From Daucus carota subsp. sativus (lineage: Eukaryota > Streptophyta > Magnoliopsida > Apiales > Apiaceae), in NCBI RefSeq assembly GCF_001625215.2, contig NC_030385.2, positions 4,333,135 through 4,397,134 of the forward strand: 64,000 bases of DNA. Reading direction: 5' to 3'. Every line of letters begins with the position of its first letter. Within the stretch, counting starts at the first letter, position 1. The position numbers were made by a program, and so were the translations under genes. Below are positions 47,427 through 59,747 of the stretch, piece after piece. Under the pieces are notes generated by a model. That model searched no databases. It was not told the DNA's origin and was given only the letters and a program-made list of their open reading frames with translations.

Positions 47427-49740
47427 CTGGCAGATATCTTTATGCTCATAAATACGGTTCTGTATTTATTAAATTTGAATTAGTAACAGTCACTTTAATT
47501 ATAAATTTTTCTAAAAATATTTAGTGACAACAAAAATTTACTATTACATCCATTATTAAAATATGTTCAATATTCATATTTTAAAGATGTTGTGTTGTGG
47601 AGACCTTATAGTAACATGACCAATTTAGAAAAAATTATGCTTACTAGAATATGCAGATAACCTATCCAACTTAATGAACTTAAACTTAAATCATATGTAA
47701 TATATTTGGATGATGTACTAATAGGTCCAATTATTATTTTTATCGGATCTATTAAATATTTAAATCATATTATTTTTTCAGTGTGCTTATAAGCACATGT
47801 TAAACACGAAATTTTATAAATTTGATTCATTTTAATTGGGTTTTATATCTTAATAATGATAGACCCCTATATATATAAGACCAATCTCAATTATATAAAA
47901 TTCTGCTTGCTCATGAACACACACTACACAAACCTTTCGTCATGTTTTTTTTATACGGTAATTTGTATCTTAACTCTCCTCTCCTCTCCCGTCACCCTCT
48001 GAAACAGTAAAAGAAAGTAGTGGATGATTGAAAGCTTGAGTCCTTGACCCACACCACTAGCAGAAATAGATAAGATAAAAAGCGTGGGAGCTACAAACCT
48101 ACCCGTCTGTTAGATTGCAGCATGATTGCTTTCACATACATAGTGGTAGATGGCACTAGTGTTCATTATTTTCTTTCACATGTCTGGAGTTTGACTCTAT
48201 TAGTAAGAGACAAAAGTTGCGAGAAACTTTAGTTTTCGCAATATTTTGAAAACGTTTGTGCCGTATAGGTATATACTTTCACGTCGCTTTCATTCATTAA
48301 ATTTTTCGATTTCGATTTCGACTCAATTACATTCGGATTGGTTTTTCATAATTTTTCGGTTTCGATTCGATTTCGTTTTTAAATCGATTTTTTGCTCACC
48401 CTTATTAACAGGAGTACTCATCAGTCTACCAGACAGGTAAGATTCTAAACAAGGTGATACATGCACAAATAATTTGTGCCAGTACTCTAACTTTATTGCC
48501 ACAGTAGGGCAGGAGTGTCTTGGTTCAAGTCATTGCTCCAAAAATGATTATGGAGTGTTTTAAATTCAGTTCAGACCCGTCTAAAAAAAATATTTTCACG
48601 ATCTTTTTTAATTGTCACATTAGACTTTTGACCAGTCAAATTGATCAAAATTTGATCGAGTTTTATTAATATTTTATCAGTTTATAAAATAGAAAAAATA
48701 TGTCATCGAAAACAATTTTTAATCTACTTTAATATGTAATTTTCAGTTTTCTAAAATAATGTAAAAATGACTTATAATATTTGATCAAATATTTGTCAAT
48801 TTAACCAATTAAAATGAAAATATGACAACTAAAAAACGTAGCAATTATGATTCTTCTGTTTAGACTTTAGAGTTATTCGATTAGAATCAGCGGTCAAGAT
48901 TCAATAATGCATGTCTTTTTCATCTGATGGTCAGCTTAAAGTAATCTTAGATGAACATTTCTAGTACCGTGTGGAAGAGAACGTGCCGTATTGGAATTTG
49001 GAGCACAGTGACTCAGTGAGGATAGCAAAATTGTGCTAAATCAGTGAGCATTTGCGAATATTTAATTTCACATAAAATGGGTAAAAAGTCCAATGAGAAA
49101 ACCTAGCTCTTTAGATTTTAGTGCGATTAGACACCAAATTACGAAAGAGAGGTTGAAAGAGATGGGAGTGCAAGAAAAATTGAAACAAAAAACCTTTGGT
49201 TCAGAAAATATATGATTTTTCTGTTTAGAGCACTTCAATGAGAGAGTTTCTTGATTAAAAAATTATAATCGGTGAAAATTATATATTTAATTATATTCAA
49301 TTTATTAAAATCTTAAAAATTACAGTTAATTATTGATTTATATACTCCTTTCGGTTCATTTTATATGTCTTATTTTAAAAATTACGTATCTTTATTTAGT
49401 TTTCATTTTTAAAAATGAGCCATGTAAAATAAGATGTTGAGGGTGGTACATTGAATTGTTTACCTTGTAAACAATCTCGTTTGATTGTATGGGTGAGAAT
49501 TTTAGAAAAGGTGTTCAATTTTACAAGTTACAATAAGAGAGAATGCAAAAAATAAGGTTTTTTTTGTCTCATTACTTCCTTTTTTTTTTGCCAGAAAGTC
49601 TCATTACTTTTTATTTTTGTCCAATTGGAATTTCCTGTCTGCTCAATATTCTAAACTGGCAGAGGCTTTTTTCCTGGAAAGGCCAAACTTTAGAGTGAAG
49701 CTATTGGTAAACTAAAAACTGAAATTATCATGAAAAAATA
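47424..49740. other. AT-rich intergenic DNA
   Basis: No gene supported. A stretch at 48290-48400 repeats TTTCGATTTCGATT-like words ending in GCTCACCC, a decayed transposon end by type. A weak inverted repeat at about 48605-48838 (TTAATTGTCACAT and ATGACAACTAAA) could be a MITE. Confidence 0.4.
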
Positions 49741-50566
49741 AATTACCACTGTCATTACAATGAAATAGTTACTAATCATATCTATGGGAAGATTTTACTT
49801 TAATTTGACCGATTAAAAAAATTAAAATTCATAACAATTTCCAATTTATTCACTGATTGTGATAATTGAAAATCCAAAGACTAACAAAAATAATACTCCC
49901 TCCGTCCCCTCATTTCTTTACGTTACTTTTTGGCACGCTTTTCCACACTCATTTAAAGTATAGTTCTATAATGTATATTTTATTTTTTTTCTCTGAATAA
50001 AAGTTTGATGTTTAAACTTTTATTCAAGAAAAGAATTTTTAAAAAAAAATTATAAAACTATACTTTATAAGAGGCTCAAAATGTGTGCAAATAGTGAACG
50101 TAAACAATCAGGAGACGGAGGGAGTATATGGGCAAAGTTTTCCGCAACTCCACTGCTTAAATATTTTTATAGAAATACACTTACAACATTATAATTCTCA
50201 AAAAAATAGCTGCTGCAGTAACAATTTACGAGTCTTTGTTCAGCAAGAATGCGTAGAAAATAGGAAAACATAAATTACCACTGTCATTACAATGAAATAG
50301 TAACTAATCATATCTACGGGAAGATTTTACTTTAATTTGACGGATTAAAAAAATCAAAATTCATAACAATTTCTAATTTATGCCACTGACAGTGATAATT
50401 GAATTTCCACAGGTTAACAAAAGTAATACATGGGCAAAGTTTTCCGCAACTCCACTGCTTAAATATATTTATAAAAATACATTTACAACATTATAATTCT
50501 CAAAAAAAAAAAAGCTGCTGCAGTAATTTACGAGTCTTTGTTCTGCAAGAATGCGTAGAAAATAGG
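49741..50566. repeat. tandem duplication with a Stowaway insertion in one copy
   Basis: Copy 1 (49741-50272) and copy 2 (50273-50566) share AATTACCACTGTCATTAC, GGGAAGATTTTACTTTAA, GCAAAGTTTTCCGCAACT and AAGAATGCGTAGAAAATAGG in order. Copy 1 is longer by the 229-bp Stowaway MITE. Without it the unit is about 300 bp in both. Confidence 0.92.
49896..50124. mobile_element. Stowaway MITE (Tc1/mariner), 229 bp
   Basis: Ends CTCCCTCCGTCCC and GGAGACGGAGGGAG are the standard Stowaway terminal repeats, with TA on both sides (49894-49895 and 50125-50126). The symmetry continues inward with CGTTAC/GTAACG-like and AAAGTATAGTT/AACTATACTTT words. No coding capacity. Confidence 0.95.
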
Positions 50567-51730
50567 TTTTGATCTTTTTGCGGATAATTTTGCCCTGGGT
50601 CGGAGTGCCAAAGTGGACAGTGGAGACTGGTTTGTGTGGACAAAGAACAATTTTGAGAGATCCGGGCCCAATAGCAGTGGCCCAAAACGTTAAGATGGTA
50701 ATGGTATTGTGGTGGGTGTCCGAAAAAGAAACAAAAGTGAGAGAGATTCTCCTCTCTCCGGGACAGCTCAGCTCGACTCCCAAATCAAATCACTTGGACT
50801 CGTGCAGTGCAGCCTTCCAGTTACATGCCCCGGCACCAACACGCACAACATCAAAGTCGTATATCTCACGCGCCTTCAATTAGCGGCGTTTGGTTGAAGC
50901 CTTGCAGGTAGTTTACAAAGGAAAGGAAAAACAATTAAAAGGATAATTTCCTTTATAAGTGTTTGTTTCATCAAAACTCTCTTTCCCTTTCACCATTTTG
51001 TCTTTTCATTTATAATTTAGGTATGAAATCGTTAAAACATAGAAATAATATGTAAAATATTTTTTAATATAACAAAATTAATTTAGTTGTTTTAAATTAT
51101 AAAAATGATATAACTTATATATTTATTAATTAAAAATTAATAAAACTTTTAAATAAAAAAATATATTAATTTTAAAAAATATTTATAAATTATATTTTTA
51201 TAAATATAATATATTTGACTCATTTGAAATTATATAATATCATAAAAATCATATATAAAACTTGTCATATAATTTTTCATTCTGTTTCCGAATCAAAACC
51301 AAACAAATAAAATAACTCACAATCATTCATTCTTTTCTCCACTTTTCATTTCTGTATTCCATTCCGTTTAATTTCAAGATATTGATGATTACACTGACAA
51401 GTTAGTAGCGTACAACTGAATCTTTTTAACTAGCTTAGAACATATTTACAAATGTGCTAAGAACTTGTATCAATTGAGTTTCATATTGTTTTGTCAGCAA
51501 AGCTTACAGGAATAAGCTTATTAGCAAGCTTACAACGTATTAACAGATTCATATGCGGATAAAGATCAAATGCGTTTTTCAAAGAGATTGTTTAGGAATT
51601 CAATATGTAAGGACTCTCGTGTTTTACATAAAAGAAGATTTCAAAATCGGTTTCCTGAATTATAGGAGTTGGATTTTCAAAGTACTCTAACCTATACAAG
51701 TTTCCTAATTTTATTAAAATTGATTTTATA
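50567..51730. other. intergenic DNA, one less AT-rich patch
   Basis: The patch at 50580-50890 has overlapping open frames but no recognisable domain. The rest to 51730 is AT-rich. GTTTGGTTGAAG near 50888 and CAAAACCAAACAAA near 51295 may be ends of a worn MITE, not firm. Confidence 0.4.
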
Positions 51731-53775
51731 TAGGGTTGTAAACGAACCGAGCTTTTTGTTAAGCCGACTCAGCTCGACTCGGTCCGTTAATGAACTCGAG
51801 TTCGAACAGCCAAACTAGCTCGATAACCTTAACGGGCCGACTCGAGTTTTTTAGTTGTTCGACTCAACCCGACTCGGTATTGGATCGACTCATATTTGAC
51901 TCGATACTCGACTCGATAAGCTTGTACATAATTGACATTAATAATAATAGAATTTATCATGATCTGCTAATTTAATATTCCAATACCAGTAAAGAGAAAT
52001 TCAAATACATTAATAAATGTCTGAATACTGACTATAATGTCCCAACCACTAAATCCATGACAAATCCATAACATTACGGATAGTCTGATAGTGAACTGTG
52101 AACAACACTAGTTCAAATCAAAAGTTCGAATATTAATACTAAAGTACTTGGCAGTGGCACTTGTGAATCTGTATGACTGTATAACAAATAGTGTAAGTGA
52201 CTTGTGACTTCAAAATAGAGGACAGACTTATAACACTTATAACTTGTAAGTTTTTTTATATAATAGTAATACAAACCTGAAAGGCGAAAGCTGTGATAAT
52301 TGATATAGTCAAATAGTCAATTTATCAAAATTCAAATCGATGTTAATAACATCATTAACTCTGGAAACATCCTGCAATAAAAATATATTACTATTTCCAC
52401 CTTTAGGTGAACAACAAATTAATAAACAGTAGACACTAAATAATGCATGTATCATACCTTAATTGGTTTCTTAAGCCTATATAATTCTCGTACCCAATCA
52501 GCACCACACAATAACATCTCTACGGTCTCCGGTTTTAGACAAGAATGATGTGGTTCAATCACTCTTTTTCCTGCACTGAAAGTTAATTGATTCCGAAGCA
52601 ATTGTGCTCATAGGAATACCCAGGATATCGCGAGCAATGTTGGACAAAATGGGATATTTTGCACTGTTTCCTTTCCATCAAGATAACACAACAAAAGACT
52701 TTGAACAATTAGGAGCAGGAATCACAATCTTTTCAGCTAAATAATCATCTAATTATGATTTTTCCGATTCAAAAATTGCACCACTTTCACAAACGAAACT
52801 CTCATATTCATTTATTCCCCGTGGTGTTTCTCCTTCATCTATGCTGATGTGATTTTCAGATGAGACTTGACTTGATTCAAGACACTCAACTGATTTACTA
52901 TTTAGCACGATCTTCAAGATAGTATTCTTGATAAAGTTCAGTCAACACATCTACTAAATAAGAAAGGTTTATATCTACCTCACCTTCAAGTGGATAAAGG
53001 GTTGGAAATCAAAACATGGGAAGTTTCATTTTGAAACGTGAATCCATAACAGCGCCAATAGATATTACCAGATTGCTCAGACCCCGATATTTATCAAATT
53101 CAAATTTCATTTCAACCACCATCTCTCTTATATGTGAATTCTGATTAGATGATTTCCTGCCTAGAATCTGTTTAACTTGTCTTATTTCGGCCAAAAACAA
53201 GTTTGATGTAGGGTAACGAGTCCCTAACACAATATTAACGACCACATTGACCTTTTCTAAAATACCACAAACTCCTGTAACTTGTTCCCAATCATACATC
53301 AGGAACATAATCTTCAAATCCTTTATCAGATGAGGAATATCGTTCGAAAACTTGCTTAAACTTAACAACACATTACAACATTTTAAAAGTGGAATTCCAG
53401 CGAGTCGGAACATCTAGAATTAACTTTTTATTCTTTAAATGCAGGTGTTTAGCAATTTCAGCTGATTTTATCCTACGAGCTTCAGAAGCGGCCACATATT
53501 TCACACCATCCTTAATTTTATGAATAATTTTTTTTATCGGCTCTAATCTATCTTGCACACATAAATTTAGTATGTGCACACAACATCTCACCTGAAACAA
53601 TTTCCCCCCAATCTGCAAAGCCGTCTTTGTAGTATTATACATATCTTTTAAAGTTCGCAATGCAACATCATTTGGTTTGGCATTATCTACACTAATTGTT
53701 CCTATTTTATACTCAATCTCCCATTCCTTCAAACATTTAGATATAACATCTACAATCACATAACCACTGTGACGA
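51731..53775 (-). mobile_element. hAT transposon remnant (RICESLEEPER type)
   Basis: The left end TAGGGTTGTAAACGAACCGAG is the common plant hAT terminus, followed by CGACTCG-rich subterminal repeats. On the minus strand, 53775-53373 encodes SGYVIVDVISKCLKEW, GTISVDNAKPNDVA, CCVHILNLCVQD and VPTRWNSTF, the catalytic-domain region. 53413-53009 continues with SIGAVMDSRFK. Around 52760-52480 lies the C-terminal dimerisation part, GNSAKYPILSNIARDIL and IPMSTIASES. The pieces are in different frames and the BED finger and N-terminus are absent, so it is dead. The right end was not found. Confidence 0.85.
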
Positions 53776-56131
53776 GGGGGAGATTACAAAAGTGAAATAT
53801 ATTTTATATAAAAAAATAAAGTCCAACCAAAGGAATCCCTTTGGCGAGACACCTATTTTTGATATAAATAAATAAATTATATTTATAAATAATTATCATC
53901 AAGGATGGTACAACAAGCCATAAATTATGACACCCATGAATGGTACTAATTACCTCTTAATGCACAATAAAATCACGAGTTATAAGTGACTACCATAATT
54001 GGTAATAAACAATCATCAGAAATGATATTTATTTACCACAAAAGTTACATATATGATATTTAAACTATCAAAATTATCCATGAATTTAGTACATATTTCT
54101 AATCATGTCAAAATTAGATCAATGTATTAATCTTATAGAAAGGTAACCGAAATAGTCATGCCAAATTAGCATCGAGATTTAAAAATATCATATGGTAATG
54201 CCAATTTAGTAGTGCAAATCCTTCCACATTAGCTCAAGATATTTTTTAAAAAATACGGCACATTAACATATAATTTATGCATATTTAATATATAAAACAA
54301 TAATCATAATTAATAAAACCAAATGATATTTAAATTATAACGATAATAGTTATCAATTAGTATATGCACCTAAAAATATCTTAAGATCTAAAGAATTTCA
54401 ATTCAACAACACGATCATTATCACCCACAAAAAATCACACAATCAAGAAACTCATACAATTAAGAACACCCATTCCGATCAATATTTCGGCCTACCAAAT
54501 TCGGTCAAAACAAAACATGCCAGTAAATATAAAGAATTATAGATTATATAACCCGACATGATATTCAACAAAAACAAAAACAACATCGAACCCAAGAATA
54601 ATATAATAAAGAAAAAACGTACATTTTTCAAAGTGACGAGGAGATTTCGATTCATGCAAAAGTAAGATAATAATCTTACTGAATCCAAAAATTAAAGTCT
54701 GTAAAAGTGTCATTGGCGTCATGACCCTTATTGAATCTGGGCTCTTGATATACTTCATACGGCTGTTTGATAGAACCTAAAAAGTGAAAATCTGCGCCTA
54801 AGGACTCGAACGGAGGTCTATGCCCGACTTGTTTTAGCCACATAAATTTGATCTCATGTACCGCCAATTCTACGACCTTACTGCCACCAATAAAATCACA
54901 ATAAATTTTTTCAGATCGTTATTACTTGTGATTTTTTTATGGGAAATCATAATAGAATTTTTCAGATCTTTCTCTCTTGTGAATCTTCCATGACAAAATA
55001 TATCTCTTCGGACTATCATCCACCACCATAGCTACCTGTTCACATTCATGTTGCTGATGCCATATTTTTAAGGGACATAGTTGTCGTTCTTACTTGTAAA
55101 TTTTCCATGGGACATCATAATAGAGTTTTTCAGGTCTTTTTTTCTTGTGAATCTTCCATGACAAAAACTTCTATGATCACCTTCATGTGGCTTGCGGCTC
55201 TTAAAAATATACATGAAACTCTAGACCTCCTAGGAATAAGTCATTACCATATGAGCCCGAAAAGTCGAGTTCTAAACCCTTTGGATCTTGGAACCGTACA
55301 GTTCGGTACTAAAAGCATCTATGACCCTCATATGTCTCAATTTCCACCCTATCAAACCCCAAGATAACGATACCAAAACTCAACGGTTACCAGATCAGGT
55401 AAATGAGCATCTAATCTCAGCGGGACGTTACAATTAATGGACATCAATGCTAATCTATACGCGGTTAATTCCTGATCTTTTAAAAAAACGTTGTTGTACT
55501 AAATAAGCCCTCCAGATCCTCCAACATCAATATAAGGATTTGCTACAATGATAGGTGTCTCCTATAATTTAGAGCTCATTCATTAACAATCAAAAATTCC
55601 AATGGATGATTGTCTCTAGCATGCTAGTATCCATCATAAACATCATTTTTTAACGGTTTCTTATGTTTTAAAAAATTCGTTTAATTTATGAATAAGAAAC
55701 ATATCATTAATAACAAGAGTGCATCGGTAAAAATAAGTAATACTCCCAACTTCATCTTCAAATTTCAATTTAGTTTTCTTAATAGACTATCAATAAAACT
55801 TAACAAATTTAATTTTTTTTCATAAATTAAAAAATATAAAATTAACCTAATAATTAACTATATATCATAATATATTGGACAATAACTTCTAAATTTTTTA
55901 CTCCTCAAATATGTAAAATTTTCTTCATAAACCGGTTGTAAAAAGTTTATTTATTCACACAAACATAATAATTTGAATATATTTTGTTTGGTAGCCAAAG
56001 TGTAACAGTTTTTCATTAAGAAGCGATGATTATATTCAACTACATAAAAGCAATGCGAAAAACTAGTAAAAATTGTGTGATTCATGACATTGATGATATT
56101 TATAATTAATTACAAAATCAATTTAATTGAC

Positions 56132-56175
<44 letters not shown>

Positions 56176-56341
56176 TCTAAAATATTTACAAATTATGAAT
56201 ACGTTTGAAATTTTTGAAAATTTTATCTTATTGTTATCAACGAATTATATATTGGACTTAATAATATATATTCTAGGTTGAGACTTAATATTCGTTTTAT
56301 TTGCAAAATTTGTAATTTATTAATTTATATTTAAAATAATG

Positions 56342-56390
<49 letters not shown>
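53776..56390. other. unassigned DNA with an exon-like frame and TA repeats
   Basis: A minus-strand frame at about 54885-54676 runs VVELAVHEIKFMWLKQVGH and on through GADFHFLGS to DFNFWIQ, bounded by AG on one side and GT on the other as an exon would be. I do not recognise it. A unit with CATCATAATAGA, TTTTTCAG and CTTGTGAATCTTCCATGAC is repeated at about 54946 and 55112. (TA)n runs lie at 56136-56170 and 56346-56375. TGTAACGTCCC near 55433 (minus) and CCTCGTCACA near 53770 could be ends of an inserted element, but this is not established. Confidence 0.35.
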
Positions 56391-56391
<1 letters not shown>

Positions 56392-56649
56392 GAATAGAAG
56401 TTTCATTAAGCAGCAAACTTAGCAGATATATTCTTATTCTACTAGAAACTAACATAAAATAAAAACTAAAAACTTCTAGATAAGCCCACTAATATATAAA
56501 CCCAACCCAGCCCAACAATAAGCTAAGAATGTTCGAAGAAAAAAAAAACAAAGTACAAATGATACATAAAGGTTCCCTTCTTCCTCTACACTACTTTACT
56601 GTTCATCATCATCGAGCATCGAGCTACAGGGTAGGTCTTTAACGGCGAT

Positions 56650-56920
56650 TTCTTCAGCTTTTCACCAACATTCCAGCTCTAATTAAGCATTTTACTATTA
56701 AAAAGCTAAAAATCTTAACTTCTGTTTTATGACTTCTACTTTTTTCCAAACACTTTAATCACTTATAAATCTTAACTAACTTCTAACTTCCACTTCACTT
56801 TTTTAACTCAAGTAAGAAACACTTATATCAAGCTCACCCAAACGACCTTATTTGCTTCTAACTTCTGCTTCACTTTTTTACTTTAAAAAAGAAGCGCTTT
56901 TTTAAGCTCACCCAAAAGTT
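56650..56920. mobile_element. Tourist-like MITE fragments, tail duplicated
   Basis: Words CTTCTACTTTTTTCCAAAC, TTTAATCACTTATAAATC and AAGCTCACCCAAACG match the family at 21203. The tail (AACTTCTGCTTCACTTTTTTA to AAGCTCACCCAAA) appears twice. The GTTTGG end is missing. Confidence 0.6.
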
Positions 56921-57017
56921 GATGATGCTTTCTTATTTTTGTTTTTCTTGACTCGTGTGTGTAAGGAAGTAAAAAGATATTTTGAAGAATTGTAAATCTT
57001 GGAGTTTATACGTATAC

Positions 57018-57475
57018 ACTACTAACTCACGACATAGATTTCGTTGGGTTTATAGATGGTTCTTGGCAGTATGAAACTTTAACAAAGGCAGGTATTGGAG
57101 GATATCTCATGGACAATAATTTAAATGCCATAAGTTAGCGGTTTTCTTGGATTCTCAAAGCCTTATCCATCACATTCATAACAGCAAATGAAAACTCCAA
57201 GGTGATATAGTGAATTGGGTGCACAAAATTAAATTGGTTTTTATTGATAGCTATCTTAATATCGCTGCGGATCAACTTGCAAAAAAAGGTTGCGGGAGAA
57301 ATGCATTGGTAGCTTCTTGGATTTTTTAAAGTGCAAGGGCTGGGTTGTTTAGGCCTAAGTTGGTATGTTTGTCGTGCCGTTAGGGTTTTTTGTTCCCCTA
57401 TAGTACGGGTTAGTAGCTGCATGTACGATGCTTCTTGAGAGTATGTTATTTAAATAAAATTCTGAATTATCAAAA
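57018..57475 (+). mobile_element. 5'-truncated LINE remnant with RNase H region
   Basis: One frame near 57045-57130 reads FVGFIDGSWQYETLTKAGIG and then GYLMDN, the first strand of RNase H as found at the end of plant L1-type LINEs. A later piece near 57215-57290 reads NWVHKIKLVFIDSYLNIAAD followed by QLAKKG, the usual RNase H end. The element finishes in a run of 13 A at about 57469-57482. Similar words (TCACGACATAGATTT and TCACAACATAGAGTT) flank it and could be a worn target duplication. Stops interrupt the frame. Confidence 0.6.
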
Positions 57476-57550
57476 AAAAAAAATCACAACATAGAGTTTA
57501 CGACCAGATTAGAACACAAGCATAACCTAGTTTTGCTATCATCGATCGAA

Positions 57551-58566
57551 CTAGTTGAGAAGCCGTGAGTTGCGGCGGCCTATAAAAATTATATTAATGA
57601 TTTAAAATTAGTATTTGTAAGATAAAATAAATTTGTGACAGTCTATAAAAATCAATCAATATACTTATATAAAGAAGAAGCGAGGGGCGTGTAGGTGGCG
57701 CATCTCAGATAAAATATCAAAAATAAAAATTATATACTTATATAAAAGAGAAGCGAGGGGCGTGTAGGTGGCGCCTCTCAGATAATTTCGTTTTATTTTT
57801 ATAATTTTCTGGAATCGGGACGTATGAATTCCAATCCATGCAGGTGTATATTAGTGACTCTTTCCTCCAATTTCTTTGGATTGGTTGTCCGCAAAAACAT
57901 CAATTTAAATTCATAAGATAACAGTCTACTCTCATATCCGATAAACTTTTACTCTTGTCAATTGATCATCTCTATCGTCCAATCCATGCAGGTGTATATG
58001 AGTGACTCCCTCCTCCAATTTCCTTACATCAATTTAAATTCATGAGATAACAGTGTACTCCCACATCCGACAAACTCTTACTCTTGTCAATCAGTCATCT
58101 CTATCGTTATTCAAGTCATTCAAAACATCTATCCTAGTGTAACTCATTATTGTATTAGATGGTTGTGTTTAGATGATCCAAAACCCTAAAACCTATAGGG
58201 GTATTTATAGGTGTGGAGAGACTTGTGTTCTATTATTTTCCATAATTAAATAATCTGAAACAGAATCAGATGAAAAAACTTGCAAGCTATTATATTTTAC
58301 AAAATTATCTGAAACAGAATGAGATTAATTTATGCCAACAGAATCAGATTAAAAAACTTGCAAGCTACTATATTCCATAAATAATCTGAAACAGAATCAT
58401 ATCAATTTATGCTAAGATGTAGTTACTGTATTCCATAAATAATCTGAAACATAATTTTTTATTTTTGATATTTTTCATCAGAAAATTCCAGAAAATTAGA
58501 AAAATGAAACGGAGTTATGTGAGAGGCGTCACCTACATGCCCCCGCCTCTCCTTTATATAAGTATA
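57551..58566 (-). mobile_element. rearranged Helitron copy
   Basis: Its 3' end, CTAGTTGAGAAGCC and a GC-rich hairpin (plus-strand reading), lies at 57551-57580, preceded by A. Two 5' heads in the opposite orientation follow at about 57656 and 57732 (ATACTTATATAAA, AAGCGAGGGGCGTG). A head in the expected orientation closes the unit at 58566. Interior DNA with a TATTTATAGG word near 58202 matches the TATA region of the copy at 7571. A segment with AATCCATGCAGGTGTATAT is duplicated near 57833 and 57980. No open RPA frame remains. Confidence 0.75.
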
Positions 58567-59747
58567 CTAGTTGAGAAGCCGCGCGTTGCGGCGGGATATA
58601 TAAATTATATTAATGATTCAATATTAATATTTATAAAATAAAATAAATTTGCGGCATCCTATGAAAATTATATTAATGTTTCAAAATTAATATTTATAAA
58701 ACAAAATAATTTTATATTATAAACATCTCGATGCAATACCAATATTAATATATAAAATTGCAAAACTGGACTATAATTCGTGACTGAAAAATAAAAATAA
58801 AAATCTGCATGTAATTAACGATTCAAAACACCACAAATCTTAATTTGGTTGTGTTTAACATAAATGTGGAAAAGTCTAAAAGATATTGACATACAACTCC
58901 GAAACTATCCCTAATTTTAATAGGGATAAATATTAAGTTCCAGTTGCACGAACATTAATCATCTTACGACGTATGAACTACAATCCATGCACGGCTTTAT
59001 TAGTGGTTCCTTCCGTTTTTGGATTGATGGTCTACAATAACAATAATTTAAATCTATTATAACTACCTTGCAACAACCTTTATTTATACTGTATAAACAG
59101 TCTTCACTTAAAAGTTGCTTGAACCGAGCAAACAGATATCGTGAAAGTGTTGCATGAATAATCTTTTTCTGTATACAATGTAAACCATATAAAAGTTAAC
59201 AATAACAAACATATCCGATGAAAAAAACAAATATTATAAAAAAAATAAAGAACAAACATATATCCCTAACGGTAAATCTATTAACCTTTTTATCTATCAA
59301 TATCATGTCAAGACTATATTGTTCTCCCGTGTTTGGATTTGTCGACTCCTGCATCTGACAAACTCTTACTCTTATCAGCCAATCATCTCTGTCGTCATTC
59401 AAAGCATCTAACATAATTGTATTAGAAGGAGAAGACAAATAAGTTTAAGAAAAATTGTGTGTTTAATTTTATGAAGTCTGGCCTCAATTTATAGGGGTTG
59501 ATATACATATTTTCCAAAAATATGATGATAGTTTCAGATTTTGATTTGATTTTAATATTTTGAAAATGGTAGTTCTGAAACTTTCTTTCAATATAACTTT
59601 CTTCCAATATATCCGAAACAAAAAAGACAGTTTTTATTTTTAATATTTTTTCATCCAAAAATTCCAGAAAATTAAAAAAATAGAACAGAGCTCTCTGAGA
59701 GGCGCCACCTAAACGACACATGCTTCTCCTTTATATAAGTATATTGA
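58567..59747 (-). mobile_element. non-autonomous Helitron with RPA-like frame
   Basis: Read on the minus strand it begins TCAATATACTTATATAAAGG at 59747 and ends with a CGCAACGCGCGG hairpin and TCTCAACTAG at 58567. A precedes and T follows, as expected. The minus-strand frame 59438-59196 gives DDWLIRVRVCQMQES and YSLDMILIDKKVNR, the first OB fold of the RPA70-like protein common in plant Helitrons. No RepHel is present. Its 3' end abuts the 5' head of the neighbouring copy, so it inserted at that copy's edge. Confidence 0.85.

Noticed and set aside
48480-48545. Possible tRNA because of GGTTCAAGTC
   Set aside because: No acceptor-stem pairing or D-arm could be drawn around the word; no other tRNA signature was found in the window.
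50469-50897. Overlapping open frames on both strands
   Set aside because: Several frames are open together in a less AT-rich patch; none shows a domain, so codon bias cannot be claimed.
53770-55433. Possible solo LTR on the minus strand (TGTAACGTCCC ... CGTCACA)
   Set aside because: The ends look suggestive, but flanking bases do not form a 5-bp duplication and CGTCACAG is readable as hAT coding sequence.
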